Shown: positions 43,808 through 55,104 of the stretch, piece after piece | How the letters are laid out: each line of letters opens with the position of its first letter | Numbering within the stretch: the first letter of the stretch is position 1 | NCBI GenBank assembly: GCA_014268975.2 | Contig: CP077096.1 | Location: forward strand, 3,199,501-3,263,500 | Reading direction: 5' to 3' | DNA: 64,000 nucleotides | DNA from: Pseudomonas wayambapalatensis | Lineage (GTDB): Bacteria; Pseudomonadota; Gammaproteobacteria; Pseudomonadales; Pseudomonadaceae | Program-made: the position numbers and the translations under genes | The notes under the pieces: model-generated | Database searches by the model: none | Seen by the model: only the letters and a program-made list of their open reading frames with translations | Told to the model about the DNA's origin: nothing

Positions 43808-44631
43808 TCGCGCTGGATTGCGACGACCTGTTCGACACCTGGCGCAAGCAAGCGCGGGTACTGCTCGGCCATGGCATCGACCCGGCCGACGTGACCTGGA
43901 GCCAGGGCCCGATGGACGACCTGCTCGCCATTGCCACGCCGTTGCCAGAAGGGCCCGGCCCATTCCGCCCGCGAGTGCCGGCGGCCTTGCTCGCACAACT
44001 CGAGCAGGCGGCGCGCTATCGCGGCGCGCAACGCTGGAACCTGCTGTACGAAGTGCTCTGGCGCGTCGCCCATGGGGATCGCACGGCAATGCTTGCCGGT
44101 GATCGCCTGGGCAGCGAGTTGCAGCGGCGTATCAAGCAGGTCTCCCGCGAGGCGCATCACCTGCACGCCTTCGTGCGCTTCGTGCCGCTGCCGGAAGCGG
44201 TCGCCGAACGCCTGCAACTGGACCTGGTGGCCTACCACGAACCCGCCCATGACATCCTTGAAAGCGCCAGTAGCCATTTTGCCGATCGCCTCGGGCGCCA
44301 GCGCTGGCTGATTGCAACGCCCACCGATGGCATTCGTTTCGACGGCAGCAATCTCGACTACCGTCGGCAATGTCCAGGTGAGTGGATCGACTGGGCACGC
44401 CATGCCGAAGATCCCGGCGCCGAACTGTGGCGTACCTACTACCGCTCCACCTTCAATCCGGCGCGGTTGAATCCTGATGCCCTGCGCCTGCACATGCCAG
44501 GGCGGTTCTGGCGCCACTTGCCCGAAGGCATGCTCATTCCCCAGCTCGAAAGCCTGGCGCGCCAGGGCAAACAACGTGACGGCCAGGCACTGGAGGTGGG
44601 CTTGCAGCGAGGCAAGCGGGTCGGGCGCTGA
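43804..44631 (+). CDS. TIGR03915/DUF4130 putative DNA-repair protein, without UDG domain
   Basis: The 275-residue protein is the DUF4130-type partner (TIGR03915) of the radical-SAM protein. Visible family stretches are AARYRGAQRWNLLYEVLWRV, SREAHHLHAFVRFV, YHEPAHDILESASSHFADR and EWIDWARHAEDPGAELWRTYYRSTFNPARLN. In many bacteria this domain is fused to a UdgX-type uracil-DNA glycosylase; here the protein ends right after it, so no glycosylase is attached. The start ATG at 43804 shares four bases with the previous stop codon. Probably acts in DNA repair with its partner; the lesion is unknown. Confidence 0.85.
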   Translation: MIALDCDDLFDTWRKQARVLLGHGIDPADVTWSQGPMDDLLAIATPLPEGPGPFRPRVPAALLAQLEQAARYRGAQRWNLLYEVLWRVAHGDRTAMLAGDRLGSELQRRIKQVSREAHHLHAFVRFVPLPEAVAERLQLDLVAYHEPAHDILESASSHFADRLGRQRWLIATPTDGIRFDGSNLDYRRQCPGEWIDWARHAEDPGAELWRTYYRSTFNPARLNPDALRLHMPGRFWRHLPEGMLIPQLESLARQGKQRDGQALEVGLQRGKRVGR

Positions 44632-44685
44632 GCGCCGTTCTTGCCTACACTTTCGCTGATTGCCTCAGATTTTCCAGGAGCGACC

Positions 44686-44904
44686 ATGGACGATTCCAGC
44701 CAAGGCAAGCCGCCAACCTTCTGGCAGATGCTGCACAGCATCCTCGCCGCCGCCTTCGGTGTGCAGAGCGGCAAGAACCGCGCACGCGACTTCACCCACG
44801 GCAAGGCCAGCCACTTCATCGTGATGGGGGTGATGTTCACCCTGTTGTTCATCCTGGTGCTGGTGGGGCTGGTGCAATTGGCGATGCACCTGACGGGGCG
44901 CTGA
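44686..44904 (+). CDS. DUF2970 small membrane protein
   Basis: The 72-residue protein has a short hydrophilic N-terminus with FWQMLHSILAAAFGVQS, then one strong membrane segment (FIVMGVMFTLLFILVLVGLV). This is the DUF2970 pattern, typically one gene per Pseudomonas genome with no known role. CAGGAG stands before the ATG at 44686. It lies 54 bp beyond the DUF4130 gene and could be in the same transcript. Confidence 0.8.
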   Translation: MDDSSQGKPPTFWQMLHSILAAAFGVQSGKNRARDFTHGKASHFIVMGVMFTLLFILVLVGLVQLAMHLTGR

Positions 44905-45000
44905 TTGCCCTTGAAACGCGATACCACCGCCCAAACGCATCCGCCCGCGGAATTCCCTCCCGCGGGCGGCTCAGTTGCGGTTCACGGTCTGAAATTTGCG

Positions 45001-45114
45001 TTACTGATGGCTGACCCAATACACAGCGGTCACGACAACCAGCACGATCAGGCACAGGATCGCCCAGGCGTCGACACTGCTGTCAGGCTTGCGGAGCTTG
45101 GTCGGGTTTCCCAT
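45001..45114 (-). CDS. 37-residue single-membrane-segment protein
   Basis: A 38-codon frame (ATG at 45114, TAA at 45001) encodes a basic N-terminus (GNPTKLRKPDSSVD) followed by one hydrophobic helix (AWAILCLIVLVVVTAVYWV) and SHQ. An AAGAGG ribosome site lies seven bases before the ATG. Composition, codon use and the clean ribosome site support translation. Likely an inner-membrane small protein of unknown role. The overlapping rightward frame at 44905-45165 has none of these features. Confidence 0.6.
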   Translation of the reverse strand: MGNPTKLRKPDSSVDAWAILCLIVLVVVTAVYWVSHQ

Positions 45115-45198
45115 TGCATTACCTCTTGTAGTGGTTATGGGAATGCACGTCACATCAGCAGTTAAGCCCAGCAATGCCCTTTGCTCAAGCAGGGTTTT

Positions 45199-46287
45199 TC
45201 AATAATCGACGGGTGACGTCAGGAACGGGTAGCGATAATCGGTGTCTCGTCCCTCGGCGCTGTAGCGCTGAAAGTCGACGCCATAGCCTTTACGGGCGCT
45301 CAGTTCGAGCCAGCGCCTGGCCTTCACCGCATCGATGGCCTGCAGCACCGGCAGGCGGTACAGGTGTTGCCCGTCACGGTCCAGCGCCAGGCCCCGGGCA
45401 TCGTCATGCAGCATCACCATGGCCCAACCACCCAGGCTGAAGTGCCCGCCCATGAGCACGCTCAGTCGCCCATCCACGCGAGCCTGCAAGGCCTCGGGTG
45501 AACTGTTGACCGCACTGAACAGCACATCGCGCCCCGGCACCCGGCCAACCGCCTCGAATGCCTGCATCGCACCGAACGCCATCTCGTCGTTCGCCGACCA
45601 CACCAGGCGCACGCGTGGATAGCGCTGCAGCAGCAGTTGGGCCTGTTCGAAGGCCCGTTGGCGACTCCAGCCGCCATACACCACCTGGCGCAAGCGTACC
45701 TGCGCAAGCTCGGCCAACGCCCGCCGCATGCCCTGCTCGCGCAGTTGCGAAGCCGGCGTGGTGCTGATGCCGGAGAACGCCAGCAGCTCGATCGGTTCGC
45801 CAGTCCTGGGCAAACTGGCGACCAGATCGTGCAGCATCTGGTAACCCGCCTGTTCGTCATTGCCGACCAGCGACGCGAGCAGCGCGGCATACTTGCCCGG
45901 CTGCGCCTGAATCTCCCCGGCCTGCCCCTCGGTCAGGGCGTTGTTGACCAACAGCAGCTTGACCCCGCTGCCCTGGGACAGCCGCATGATCTCCGGCGCG
46001 ACGTACTGCTCGTTGACCAACACCAAATAGTCTGGCTTGTGCGCCCCCCGCAGAACGGCCCGAGCCTGCTCGAGTTGCCGCTCGGCCTGGCGCTCGCCGT
46101 ATTCCACCCGCAGGTCCATCCCCAGATCGTCGGCGGCGGCCTGCATGAAGTGCGAATAACTGACCCAGAACGTCTCATCGGACAAGCCCGGGTTGAGAAA
46201 CACCACCGAAGCCGCCTGGGCGCTCGCCACCAATGGCAGACCCAGGCACAGACTGCGGCACAGCGCCCTGATGAACATGCGCAACAT
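45199..46287 (-). CDS. Periplasmic substrate-binding protein (type 1, sugar-binding-like), orphan
   Basis: The 362-residue protein has a Sec signal peptide (MFIRALCRSLCLGLPLVASAQA, cleaved after about residue 25) and a type-1 periplasmic binding fold: SVVFLNPGLSDETFWVSY at the start, YLVLVNEQYVAPEI, RLVWSANDEMAFGAMQAFE and VLFSAVNSSPEALQ. No ABC permease or ATPase is adjacent, so it may serve a two-component or chemotaxis sensor, or a transporter elsewhere. The start at 46287 or at the Met three codons later give the same mature protein. Confidence 0.82.
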   Translation of the reverse strand: MLRMFIRALCRSLCLGLPLVASAQAASVVFLNPGLSDETFWVSYSHFMQAAADDLGMDLRVEYGERQAERQLEQARAVLRGAHKPDYLVLVNEQYVAPEIMRLSQGSGVKLLLVNNALTEGQAGEIQAQPGKYAALLASLVGNDEQAGYQMLHDLVASLPRTGEPIELLAFSGISTTPASQLREQGMRRALAELAQVRLRQVVYGGWSRQRAFEQAQLLLQRYPRVRLVWSANDEMAFGAMQAFEAVGRVPGRDVLFSAVNSSPEALQARVDGRLSVLMGGHFSLGGWAMVMLHDDARGLALDRDGQHLYRLPVLQAIDAVKARRWLELSARKGYGVDFQRYSAEGRDTDYRYPFLTSPVDY

Positions 46288-46494
46288 CCCTGCAATGCAA
46301 AGGGGCTCAGTATAACGGCGCAGGGCCAGCCACCCGACAAATAGCAGCCAGTCTCACTTAGTCCAATTGGTTCTTTTCATATGCAAAAACATCACTTTAG
46401 CGCATAAATACAACCTGTTATCGTTCCCCCGCTCCGACCCGGAGTGCGCGGCCGTGCGCGCGATTAGCTGCATGCAGCCTGAGACAGGACTTTT

Positions 46495-48147
46495 ATGTAC
46501 GTATACGACGAGTACGATCAGCGGATCATCGAGGACCGCGTCAAGCAGTTCCGTGATCAGACCCGCCGCTACCTGGCCGGTGAGCTGAGCGAAGAAGAAT
46601 TCCGCCCTCTGCGCCTGCAGAACGGCCTCTACATCCAACGTTTCGCGCCGATGCTGCGTGTCGCCGTGCCTTACGGCCAGCTGAACGCCGGCCAGGTCCG
46701 CATGCTGGCGAAGATCGCCCGTGACTACGACAAGGGCTACGCCCACATCTCCACCCGCCAGAACGTGCAGTACAACTGGCCGGCGCTGGAAGACGTCCCG
46801 GACATCCTGGCCGAACTCGCCACCGTGCAGATGCACGCGATCCAGACCAGCGGCAACTGCCTGCGCAACGTCACCACCGACCAGTTCGCCGGTGTCGCCG
46901 CCGATGAGCTGATCGACCCGCGCCCCTGGTGCGAGATCGTCCGCCAGTGGACCACCTTCCACCCGGAATTCGCCTACCTGCCGCGCAAGTTCAAGATCGC
47001 CGTCAACGGCTCGAAGGACGACCGCGCCGCCATCGAAGTGCACGACATCGGCCTGGAGCCGGTGCACAACGAAGCCGGCGAGCTGGGCTTCCGCGTCCTG
47101 GTCGGCGGCGGCCTGGGCCGTACCCCGGTGATCGGTGCGTTCATCAACGAGTTCCTGCCCTGGCAGGACCTGCTCAGCTACCTGGACGCCATCCTGCGCG
47201 TGTACAACCGTTACGGCCGCCGTGACAACAAGTACAAGGCGCGGATCAAGATCCTGGTCAAGGCCCTTACCCCGGAATTGTTCGCCGAAAAGGTCGAAGC
47301 CGAGATGGCTCACCTGCGCGGCGGCAGCACCACCCTGACCGAAGCCGAGCTGCAACGCGTCGCACGTCACTTCGTCGACCCCGAGTACCTCGCGCTGGAA
47401 AACGTCGACTACAGCGCCCTGGACCAGGAAAATCCTGGCTTCGCCCGCTGGCGTTCGCGCAACACCCGCGCCCACAAGAAGCCGGGTTATGTCGCAGTCA
47501 CCCTGTCGCTCAAGCCCACCGGCGTAGCCCCAGGCGACTTGACCGACAAGCAGCTCGATGCCGTCGCCGACCTGGCCGACCGCTACAGCTTCGGCCACCT
47601 GCGCACCTCCCACGAGCAGAACATCATCCTCGCCGACGTCGAGCAGCGTCAGCTGCACGCGCTCTGGCTGGAACTGCGTGAAAGTGGTTTTGCCACGCCG
47701 AACATCGGCCTGCTGACCGACATCATCTGCTGCCCGGGTGGCGACTTCTGCTCCCTGGCCAACGCCAAGTCGATCCCGATCGCCGAATCCATCCAGCGCC
47801 GCTTCGACGACCTGGACTACCTGTTCGACATCGGCGAGCTCGACCTGAACATCTCCGGCTGCATGAACGCCTGCGGCCACCACCACGTGGGCCACATCGG
47901 CATCCTCGGCGTGGACAAGAAAGGCGAGGAGTTCTACCAGGTGTCGTTGGGCGGCAACGCCGCGCGCGATGCGACCCTTGGCAAGATCCTCGGCCCCTCC
48001 TTCGCCCAGGACGACATGGCTGACGTGATCGAGAAGCTGATCAACGTGTACGTCGAGCAGCGCAACGAAGACGAGCGCTTCATCGACACCTACCAGCGTA
48101 TCGGCATCGACCCATTCAAGGAACGCGTCTATGCAGCGAATCATTAA
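46495..48147 (+). CDS. cysI: Sulfite (nitrite/sulfite) reductase hemoprotein
   Basis: The 550-residue protein has two ferredoxin-like halves and two siroheme/4Fe-4S halves. The cluster and siroheme Cys residues are in CCPGGDFC (near residue 413) and CMNACGHH (near residue 455); HISTRQNVQYNW and RTSHEQNIILADV are the paired substrate-binding strands. It reduces sulfite to sulfide in cysteine synthesis in the cytosol, with electrons from a reductase not encoded here. The 207-bp region before it is AT-rich, as expected for a sulfur-regulated promoter, but I could not fix a CysB site. It overlaps the DUF934 gene by 17 bp. Confidence 0.93.
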   Translation: MYVYDEYDQRIIEDRVKQFRDQTRRYLAGELSEEEFRPLRLQNGLYIQRFAPMLRVAVPYGQLNAGQVRMLAKIARDYDKGYAHISTRQNVQYNWPALEDVPDILAELATVQMHAIQTSGNCLRNVTTDQFAGVAADELIDPRPWCEIVRQWTTFHPEFAYLPRKFKIAVNGSKDDRAAIEVHDIGLEPVHNEAGELGFRVLVGGGLGRTPVIGAFINEFLPWQDLLSYLDAILRVYNRYGRRDNKYKARIKILVKALTPELFAEKVEAEMAHLRGGSTTLTEAELQRVARHFVDPEYLALENVDYSALDQENPGFARWRSRNTRAHKKPGYVAVTLSLKPTGVAPGDLTDKQLDAVADLADRYSFGHLRTSHEQNIILADVEQRQLHALWLELRESGFATPNIGLLTDIICCPGGDFCSLANAKSIPIAESIQRRFDDLDYLFDIGELDLNISGCMNACGHHHVGHIGILGVDKKGEEFYQVSLGGNAARDATLGKILGPSFAQDDMADVIEKLINVYVEQRNEDERFIDTYQRIGIDPFKERVYAANH

Positions 48148-48625
48148 GAACAACCAGCTCGTCGACGAAACCTGGCACCTGCTGCCCAAGGGTACCTCGT
48201 TCGACGAACTGACCAACTGCGACGACTACATCGTTCCGCTGCAGCTGTGGCGTGACCATGCCCATGCCCTCAAGGCCCGCGACGGCGGCCTGGGCGTGTG
48301 GCTGGACAGCGACGAAGAAGCCGAGGAAATCGGCGAGGACGTCCAGCACTTCCAGGTCATCGCCCTGAACTTCCCGGCGTTCACCGACGGGCGCAACTAC
48401 TCCAATGCGCGCCTGCTGCGTGACCGCTACCAGTACAAGGGCGAACTGCGCGCCATCGGCGACGTCCTGCGCGACCAGTTGTTCTACATGGCCCGCTGTG
48501 GTTTCGACGCCTTCGCGATCCGTGCTGACAAGGACCCGCAAGACGCGCTGCAGAGCCTGAAGGACTTCTCGGTCACCTACCAGGGTGCCACCGACGAGCC
48601 GCTGCCGCTGTTCCGCCGCCGCTGA
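48131..48625 (+). CDS. DUF934 protein, sulfite-reduction partner
   Basis: The 164-residue protein carries the DUF934 pattern: YIVPLQLWRDHAHAL, GVWLDSDEEAEEIGEDVQ, FPAFTDGRNYSNARLLRDRY and ARCGFDAFAIRADKD. Members are almost always encoded with CysI-type sulfite reductase in proteobacteria that lack CysJ, and are thought to assist it, but no activity is proven. The start overlaps the cysI end by 17 bp, so expression is coupled. A terminator follows. Confidence 0.9.
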   Translation: MQRIIKNNQLVDETWHLLPKGTSFDELTNCDDYIVPLQLWRDHAHALKARDGGLGVWLDSDEEAEEIGEDVQHFQVIALNFPAFTDGRNYSNARLLRDRYQYKGELRAIGDVLRDQLFYMARCGFDAFAIRADKDPQDALQSLKDFSVTYQGATDEPLPLFRRR

Positions 48626-48640
48626 TCGCCGCCTGCTGTA

Positions 48641-48674
48641 ACGAACGGCCCGCCTTCTGGCGGGCCGTTTCGTT
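48641..48674 (+). terminator. Intrinsic terminator after cysI-DUF934
   Basis: AACGGCCCGCC and GGCGGGCCGTT form a GC-rich stem with a TTCT loop, followed by TCGTTT. This closes the cysI-DUF934 transcript; on the other strand it has no upstream gene to serve. Confidence 0.8.
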
Positions 48675-48750
48675 TGCGGGATTTTCTAATGTTGGGTGCT
48701 GGCCTGCCGATATCACTGACGTACCCGCACCTCAATTCGGCAGGACGCTA

Positions 48751-50328
48751 ATGAATCCGATAACAGCAGCACAGCGCCTGGCCCCGGTCCTGACTGCCCC
48801 GCAACCAGATCCGACCAGCGCCAGCAACCCGACCGGCATCGCCAGTGTCTCGGCAGTCCCGAGCACCAGTGTGATTCTCGGCCAGAACAACACCATCAGC
48901 GATTCCGAGACCTACTCGCGCCAGGGGCTGCTGCCAGGCCAGGTCCGCTATGTCTGGGAAAACGACAGCCAGGACAAGCTCGCCACCACACTGCAGACAG
49001 CCTTCCAGTCGTCCAGCAGCGCAGGCCGCTTCAAAGGCATTGGTGCGGCCTTGATCGAGCAGCTTGCACAGAACGGCGGCAAGAACATCTCGCAGTCGGT
49101 GTTCGCCTTCAGCGACGACTCTCCGATCGACCCTGGCGTGCTCAAGCTGCAGCAGCAGCGCCTGCGCGAGAATCCCGACAGCGGCGTCACCTTCAGCCTG
49201 ACCACCGCTTCCGGCGCGACCATCCGCTTGTCGCTGGCCAGTGGCGAGAAGGGCCTGGCGGTGAGCGCCGAAGTCGAAGGCGGCTCGCTCAGCGCCGAAG
49301 AACTCAAGGGCCTGGGCAACCTCGCCGACGCCTTCCAATCCACCATCGACGGCCTCAACGAGGTGCCACCCCAGCTCAAGCTCGGCGCACTGGTCAAGCT
49401 CGATCCGAAGCTGTTCAGCGCCTTGCAGATGAGCAGCAAGTTCCAATCCCTGAGCGGCGAGCAGACCTTCTCCCTGAGCCTCGATGACAAGGCGCGCAGC
49501 CTCAGCCTGCAGGGCCCTTCCGGCCAGGTGCAACTGAGTCTGGACACCCAGGACGCCGAGCTGCTGGGCAAGTCGGCGCAGCGCAAGGCCGCGATCGACA
49601 ACTACCTGACCCAGTTCGACGCCGCCCAGCGCCGCGGTCGTGGCGACGAGAACCTGATGAACCTGTTCAAGACCGCGTTCACCCAGCTCAACAGCATCGA
49701 CGACAATCGCCAACCTGCGGTGCAAAGCCCATCCGCCCTGAACGACAAGGACCGCGCCCTGCTCAGCGGCCTGGCCGACTTCAGCGCATCGATTAGCGAA
49801 ACCACGCGCAGAAGCAACCCGATGCGCCAGGACGAAACCGACAGTTTCACCTTCAGCGCCTCGCAGAGCACCACGGTCAAGAGCCGTGGCATGCAGGACC
49901 GCTCGGTGGAGCAGAACCAGCAGAGCAAGCTCACTGCCTCGTTCCACCGCGGCCTCAATCCGTTGACCAACCTGATACTGGGCAGCGACCGCGAGTCGCA
50001 GAACTACAGCTATCACCTGATCGACGACCAGGCCAGCAGCACCACCCGCCTGGCCTATGACAAAGGCCAACTGGTTGAGGCCAGCGCGACCCAGCAGGCG
50101 AGTCAGAAAGAGCGGATCCTCACCTATGTCGATGGCGACCTGAAAAGCGACGTGACCACGCCCAAGGCCGTGACCCAGTCGCGCAACGTGCTGAGCTTGC
50201 TCAAGGATGCGTTCGAGCAGGACCGCATCGCCCAACGCGATCGCGGTGTGTCGCTGCTCGAGGGGCTGCTGCAATCGCAGCGCAGCCGCTGGTTGCTGCA
50301 GGGCGATCCTTCGAAGATCGCGGCCTGA
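48751..50328 (+). CDS. Large soluble protein of unknown function (sometimes mislabelled lactate dehydrogenase)
   Basis: The 525-residue protein has no signal peptide, membrane segment or enzyme motif I recognise. It is rich in Ser, Gln, Asp and Leu and poor in Cys. The N-terminal 45 residues are Pro/Ser/Ala-rich and likely disordered; several stretches near residues 150-290 (GVTFSLTTASGATIRLSLASG, QTFSLSLDD, GQVQLSLD) look like a repeated amphipathic beta structure. Related Pseudomonas proteins have been labelled lactate dehydrogenase, which this sequence does not support: it has no Rossmann loop. It is a single gene between two terminator-like hairpins. Confidence 0.7.
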   Translation: MNPITAAQRLAPVLTAPQPDPTSASNPTGIASVSAVPSTSVILGQNNTISDSETYSRQGLLPGQVRYVWENDSQDKLATTLQTAFQSSSSAGRFKGIGAALIEQLAQNGGKNISQSVFAFSDDSPIDPGVLKLQQQRLRENPDSGVTFSLTTASGATIRLSLASGEKGLAVSAEVEGGSLSAEELKGLGNLADAFQSTIDGLNEVPPQLKLGALVKLDPKLFSALQMSSKFQSLSGEQTFSLSLDDKARSLSLQGPSGQVQLSLDTQDAELLGKSAQRKAAIDNYLTQFDAAQRRGRGDENLMNLFKTAFTQLNSIDDNRQPAVQSPSALNDKDRALLSGLADFSASISETTRRSNPMRQDETDSFTFSASQSTTVKSRGMQDRSVEQNQQSKLTASFHRGLNPLTNLILGSDRESQNYSYHLIDDQASSTTRLAYDKGQLVEASATQQASQKERILTYVDGDLKSDVTTPKAVTQSRNVLSLLKDAFEQDRIAQRDRGVSLLEGLLQSQRSRWLLQGDPSKIAA

Positions 50329-50335
50329 CGAAGGA

Positions 50336-50368
50336 CCTGTGGGCGCGGCAAACCGCCGCTGCCACAGG
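50336..50368. terminator. Hairpin between the unknown gene and ureG
   Basis: CCTGTGG-GC-GCGGC and GCCGC-TG-CCACAGG form a stem of 12 pairs with an internal mismatch and a 5-base loop, between the convergent 525-residue gene and ureG. It resembles a degenerate REP unit. It could act on both transcripts. Confidence 0.5.
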
Positions 50369-50391
50369 GCCGAGTAAAGCTCAGAGAAGGC

Positions 50392-51015
<624 letters not shown>

Positions 51016-51026
51016 GTTGGCAATCC

Positions 51027-51701
51027 TCAGGAACGGAACAAACGGGTGTATTGGGTTTCGTGGCGTGACGAGGCAATGGCCAGCAGCGGCAGGCCGCCGC
51101 CCAGTTCGTCATCCTCCAGGGTCAGGGCCTGGTCGAGCACGGCGGGCAGCTCGGCGCCCAAGTCGCGCAGCAAGGTCTGGGCCGCCTGTTGGCCGAAAGG
51201 CACCAGCTTGACCCCGGCCATGACGGCGCCTTCCAGCCAGGCGAAGCCATGACCAAGGGCCAGGTCGCGCAGCGGAATCGACCAATGCGCGCCCAGCCAG
51301 GCCATGCCGCCGAGCTGGGAGAGTTCGATGCTCTCACGCCAGGCTGGCGCCTGGGCCAGTTGCCAGCCATCGAGCAGCCGCGCCAGGGCGCTACCTCGCT
51401 GGCGTTCTTCCAGCCGCAGCTCAGCCGTCTCGCGGTTGGCCAGCAGAAACTGGGTCCAGCGTGCGAAGGCCTCGGCATCATCGCCCTGGCATGCCCGGTA
51501 GAGGCGCGCCAGCAATGGCCAGTCAAGACAACCCAGGGTGTCGTGCAACTGCTCACGCTGCCAGGCACAAAAGCCGGCCGTGTCACGCACCCAGCCCGCC
51601 TCGACGGCCCACTCCAGGCCTTGCGAATAGGTGAAGCCACCCACCGGCAGGCCCGGGCTTGCCAGTTGCAGCAGGCGCAACAGCGCCAGGTCGCTGCTCA
51701 T
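51027..51701 (-). CDS. ureF: Urease accessory protein UreF
   Basis: The 224-residue, largely helical protein has the UreF hallmarks: [21 protein letters not shown] near the N-terminus and [21 protein letters not shown]. It bridges the urease-UreD complex and UreG during nickel insertion. Its ATG shares one base with the stop of the hupE/ureJ gene. Confidence 0.95.
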   Translation of the reverse strand: MSSDLALLRLLQLASPGLPVGGFTYSQGLEWAVEAGWVRDTAGFCAWQREQLHDTLGCLDWPLLARLYRACQGDDAEAFARWTQFLLANRETAELRLEERQRGSALARLLDGWQLAQAPAWRESIELSQLGGMAWLGAHWSIPLRDLALGHGFAWLEGAVMAGVKLVPFGQQAAQTLLRDLGAELPAVLDQALTLEDDELGGGLPLLAIASSRHETQYTRLFRS

Positions 51702-52246
51702 CAGCCGGCCAGCACGAACGCGGCACCGGCCAGCAAGCCGCCACCGAACAGCTTCTGCAACTTGCTGTGGCGACGCAGCAGGCAGCCCACGCCGAACCCG
51801 ACCACCAGCAGCAGCGCACTGACGGTGACGAAGCCTGCGCTGAACATCCAGAACGCGCTGGGCGTTGCTTCAACGCCGTGGGCCCAGCCATGGAACAGGG
51901 CGAACACCGGCATGGCCAGGGCCAGCAGTACCTGGCGATTAGGCAGCAGCATGGCGCAGGCGGCCACCACCAGTGAGATGGAGATCATGGTCTCGACACC
52001 GACCAGGTCGCCGAACAGATGCCCCAGCACCGCGCCGCCGAACATCGCCGAAAGCGTGGCCAGGGGCAAGCTCAGGTTGCGTCGGGTCAGTGCGGCCAGC
52101 ACGCCGGTACCCAGCAGCATGAGCAGGTGGTCCAGGCCCGTCAGCGGGTGCAGCAAACCGTCCTGCAGCGGGTTGTTGTCGTGGCCGGGGTGAGCGAAGG
52201 CTGGCAAGGCGATCATCAGTAAAGCGAGGGCAAGGGCTTTTTTCAT
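51701..52246 (-). CDS. ureJ: HupE/UreJ family membrane protein (likely nickel/cobalt permease)
   Basis: The 181-residue protein has a signal-like first helix (LALALLMIALPAFAHPGHDN) and five further membrane segments with HPLTGLDHLLMLLGTG and HGWAHGVEA, the His-rich HupE/UreJ motifs. It probably imports Ni(II) for the urease. The ATG at 52246 has GGAGC ten bases before; the four upstream in-frame residues are not needed. Confidence 0.92.
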   Translation of the reverse strand: MKKALALALLMIALPAFAHPGHDNNPLQDGLLHPLTGLDHLLMLLGTGVLAALTRRNLSLPLATLSAMFGGAVLGHLFGDLVGVETMISISLVVAACAMLLPNRQVLLALAMPVFALFHGWAHGVEATPSAFWMFSAGFVTVSALLLVVGFGVGCLLRRHSKLQKLFGGGLLAGAAFVLAG

Positions 52247-52275
52247 TGTGTGCTCCAAGGCAGTTCGTAAGGTGT

Positions 52276-52743
52276 TTACAGGCGAACGAAGGGATGATTG
52301 TGGGCGTGCCCGTGAGCAGCACTCTGGTAGGCGCCAGGCTCCGGCTCGAACGGTGCCTGCTCGATCAGCACCTCAAGACCGAGGCCGCGCACCATTTCGT
52401 CCAGCACATGATCATGCTGGTAGCGCAAAAGGCCGGCCTCGATCTGCAACGGCACATGGCGATTGCCCAGATGGTAGGCCGCACGCGCCAGCAGCAACGG
52501 ATCGGCGCAGCGCACCGTGGAAACGCGCTCCGGTGCTGCCAGCACCTGCACCACGTGCAGGCCATCGGCATCGGCGAGCAGTTCGCCACCGCGCAGCAGG
52601 TGGCCGCGTTCGAGCATCAGACCGGCTTCGCGGCCATCGTCGAGGGTCACGCGCAGGCGGCTCTTGATTCGGCTGTCCACATCCAGGGTGACAGTGCCGC
52701 TGACCGAGGCAGCCTCGGCGACACGGCGGGTCAGGACAATCAT
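52276..52743 (-). CDS. ureE: Urease nickel-binding accessory protein UreE
   Basis: The 155-residue protein has the UreE N-terminal peptide-binding and C-terminal metal-binding halves: [22 protein letters not shown], the [25 protein letters not shown] signature, and a short His-rich tail ([14 protein letters not shown]). It donates nickel to the UreDFG complex. The start at 52743 matches the family; upstream frame overlaps ureC and is not part of it. Confidence 0.95.
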   Translation of the reverse strand: MIVLTRRVAEAASVSGTVTLDVDSRIKSRLRVTLDDGREAGLMLERGHLLRGGELLADADGLHVVQVLAAPERVSTVRCADPLLLARAAYHLGNRHVPLQIEAGLLRYQHDHVLDEMVRGLGLEVLIEQAPFEPEPGAYQSAAHGHAHNHPFVRL

Positions 52744-52753
52744 GCTTGCTCCT

Positions 52754-54453
<1,700 letters not shown>

Positions 54454-54457
<4 letters not shown>

Positions 54458-54771
54458 GCCTTGTCCTCCAGCGCGCCCATCACCTTGCCCTGGAAGCCAT
54501 AGACTTCGCGCTTGCCGGCGTAGGCCACCAACTGCACGGTACGTGACTGGCCAGGCTCGAAACGCACGGCGGTGCCGGCGGGGATGTCCAGGCGAAAGCC
54601 TCGGGTCGGCTCGCGCTCGAACACCAGCGCGTCGTTGGCTTCGTAGAAGTGGTAGTGCGAGCCGACCTGCACCGGGCGGTCGCCATGATTGGCAACGCTG
54701 ACGCTGACCGTTTCGCGGCCGACATTGAGCTCGATGTCGCCTGGGGCGACCTGGATTTCTCCGGGAATCAT
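54454..54771 (-). CDS. ureB: Urease beta subunit
   Basis: The 105-residue protein reads as Ure[20 protein letters not shown] at the start, [14 protein letters not shown] and [15 protein letters not shown]. It packs against UreC and UreA in the (alpha-beta-gamma)3 enzyme. The ATGA overlap links it to ureC; ureA ends 19 bp before. Confidence 0.97.
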
Positions 54772-54790
54772 GAATGCCTCCTGGGCAGCG

Positions 54791-55093
54791 TCAGACGATA
54801 GGTTCGTGGACCGTCACAAGCTTGGTGCCATCGGGGAAGGTCGCTTCCACCTGGACGTCCGGGATCAGCTCAGGCACACCGTCCATGACCTGGTCACGGC
54901 TGAGCACCTCGCGGCCCAGGCTCATCAGCTCGGCCACCGTGCGGCCGTCCCGCGCGCCCTCCATCACCGCAGCGCTGATCAGCGCCACCGCTTCGGGGTA
55001 GTTGAGCTTCAGTCCACGGGCCAGGCGGCGCTCGGCAACCAGCGCGGCGGTGAACAGCAGCAGTTTGTCTTTCTCTCTCGGGGTCAGCTCCAT
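54791..55093 (-). CDS. ureA: Urease gamma subunit
   Basis: The 100-residue protein is Ure[23 protein letters not shown] at the start, [21 protein letters not shown] and [20 protein letters not shown] at the end. Structural subunit of urease. It follows ureD by 11 bp, with the GGGAGG ribosome site in between partly inside the ureD tail. Confidence 0.97.
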   Translation of the reverse strand: MELTPREKDKLLLFTAALVAERRLARGLKLNYPEAVALISAAVMEGARDGRTVAELMSLGREVLSRDQVMDGVPELIPDVQVEATFPDGTKLVTVHEPIV

Positions 55094-55104
55094 GGGAGGC
55101 TCTC

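Noticed and set aside
44905..45165. 86-codon rightward open frame after the DUF2970 gene
   Set aside because: No ribosome site and low-complexity sequence; the small leftward gene at 45001-45114 explains the region better.
46354..48216. 620-codon open frame opposite cysI
   Set aside because: Val/Asp/Leu-rich antisense frame across the conserved siroheme motifs of cysI.
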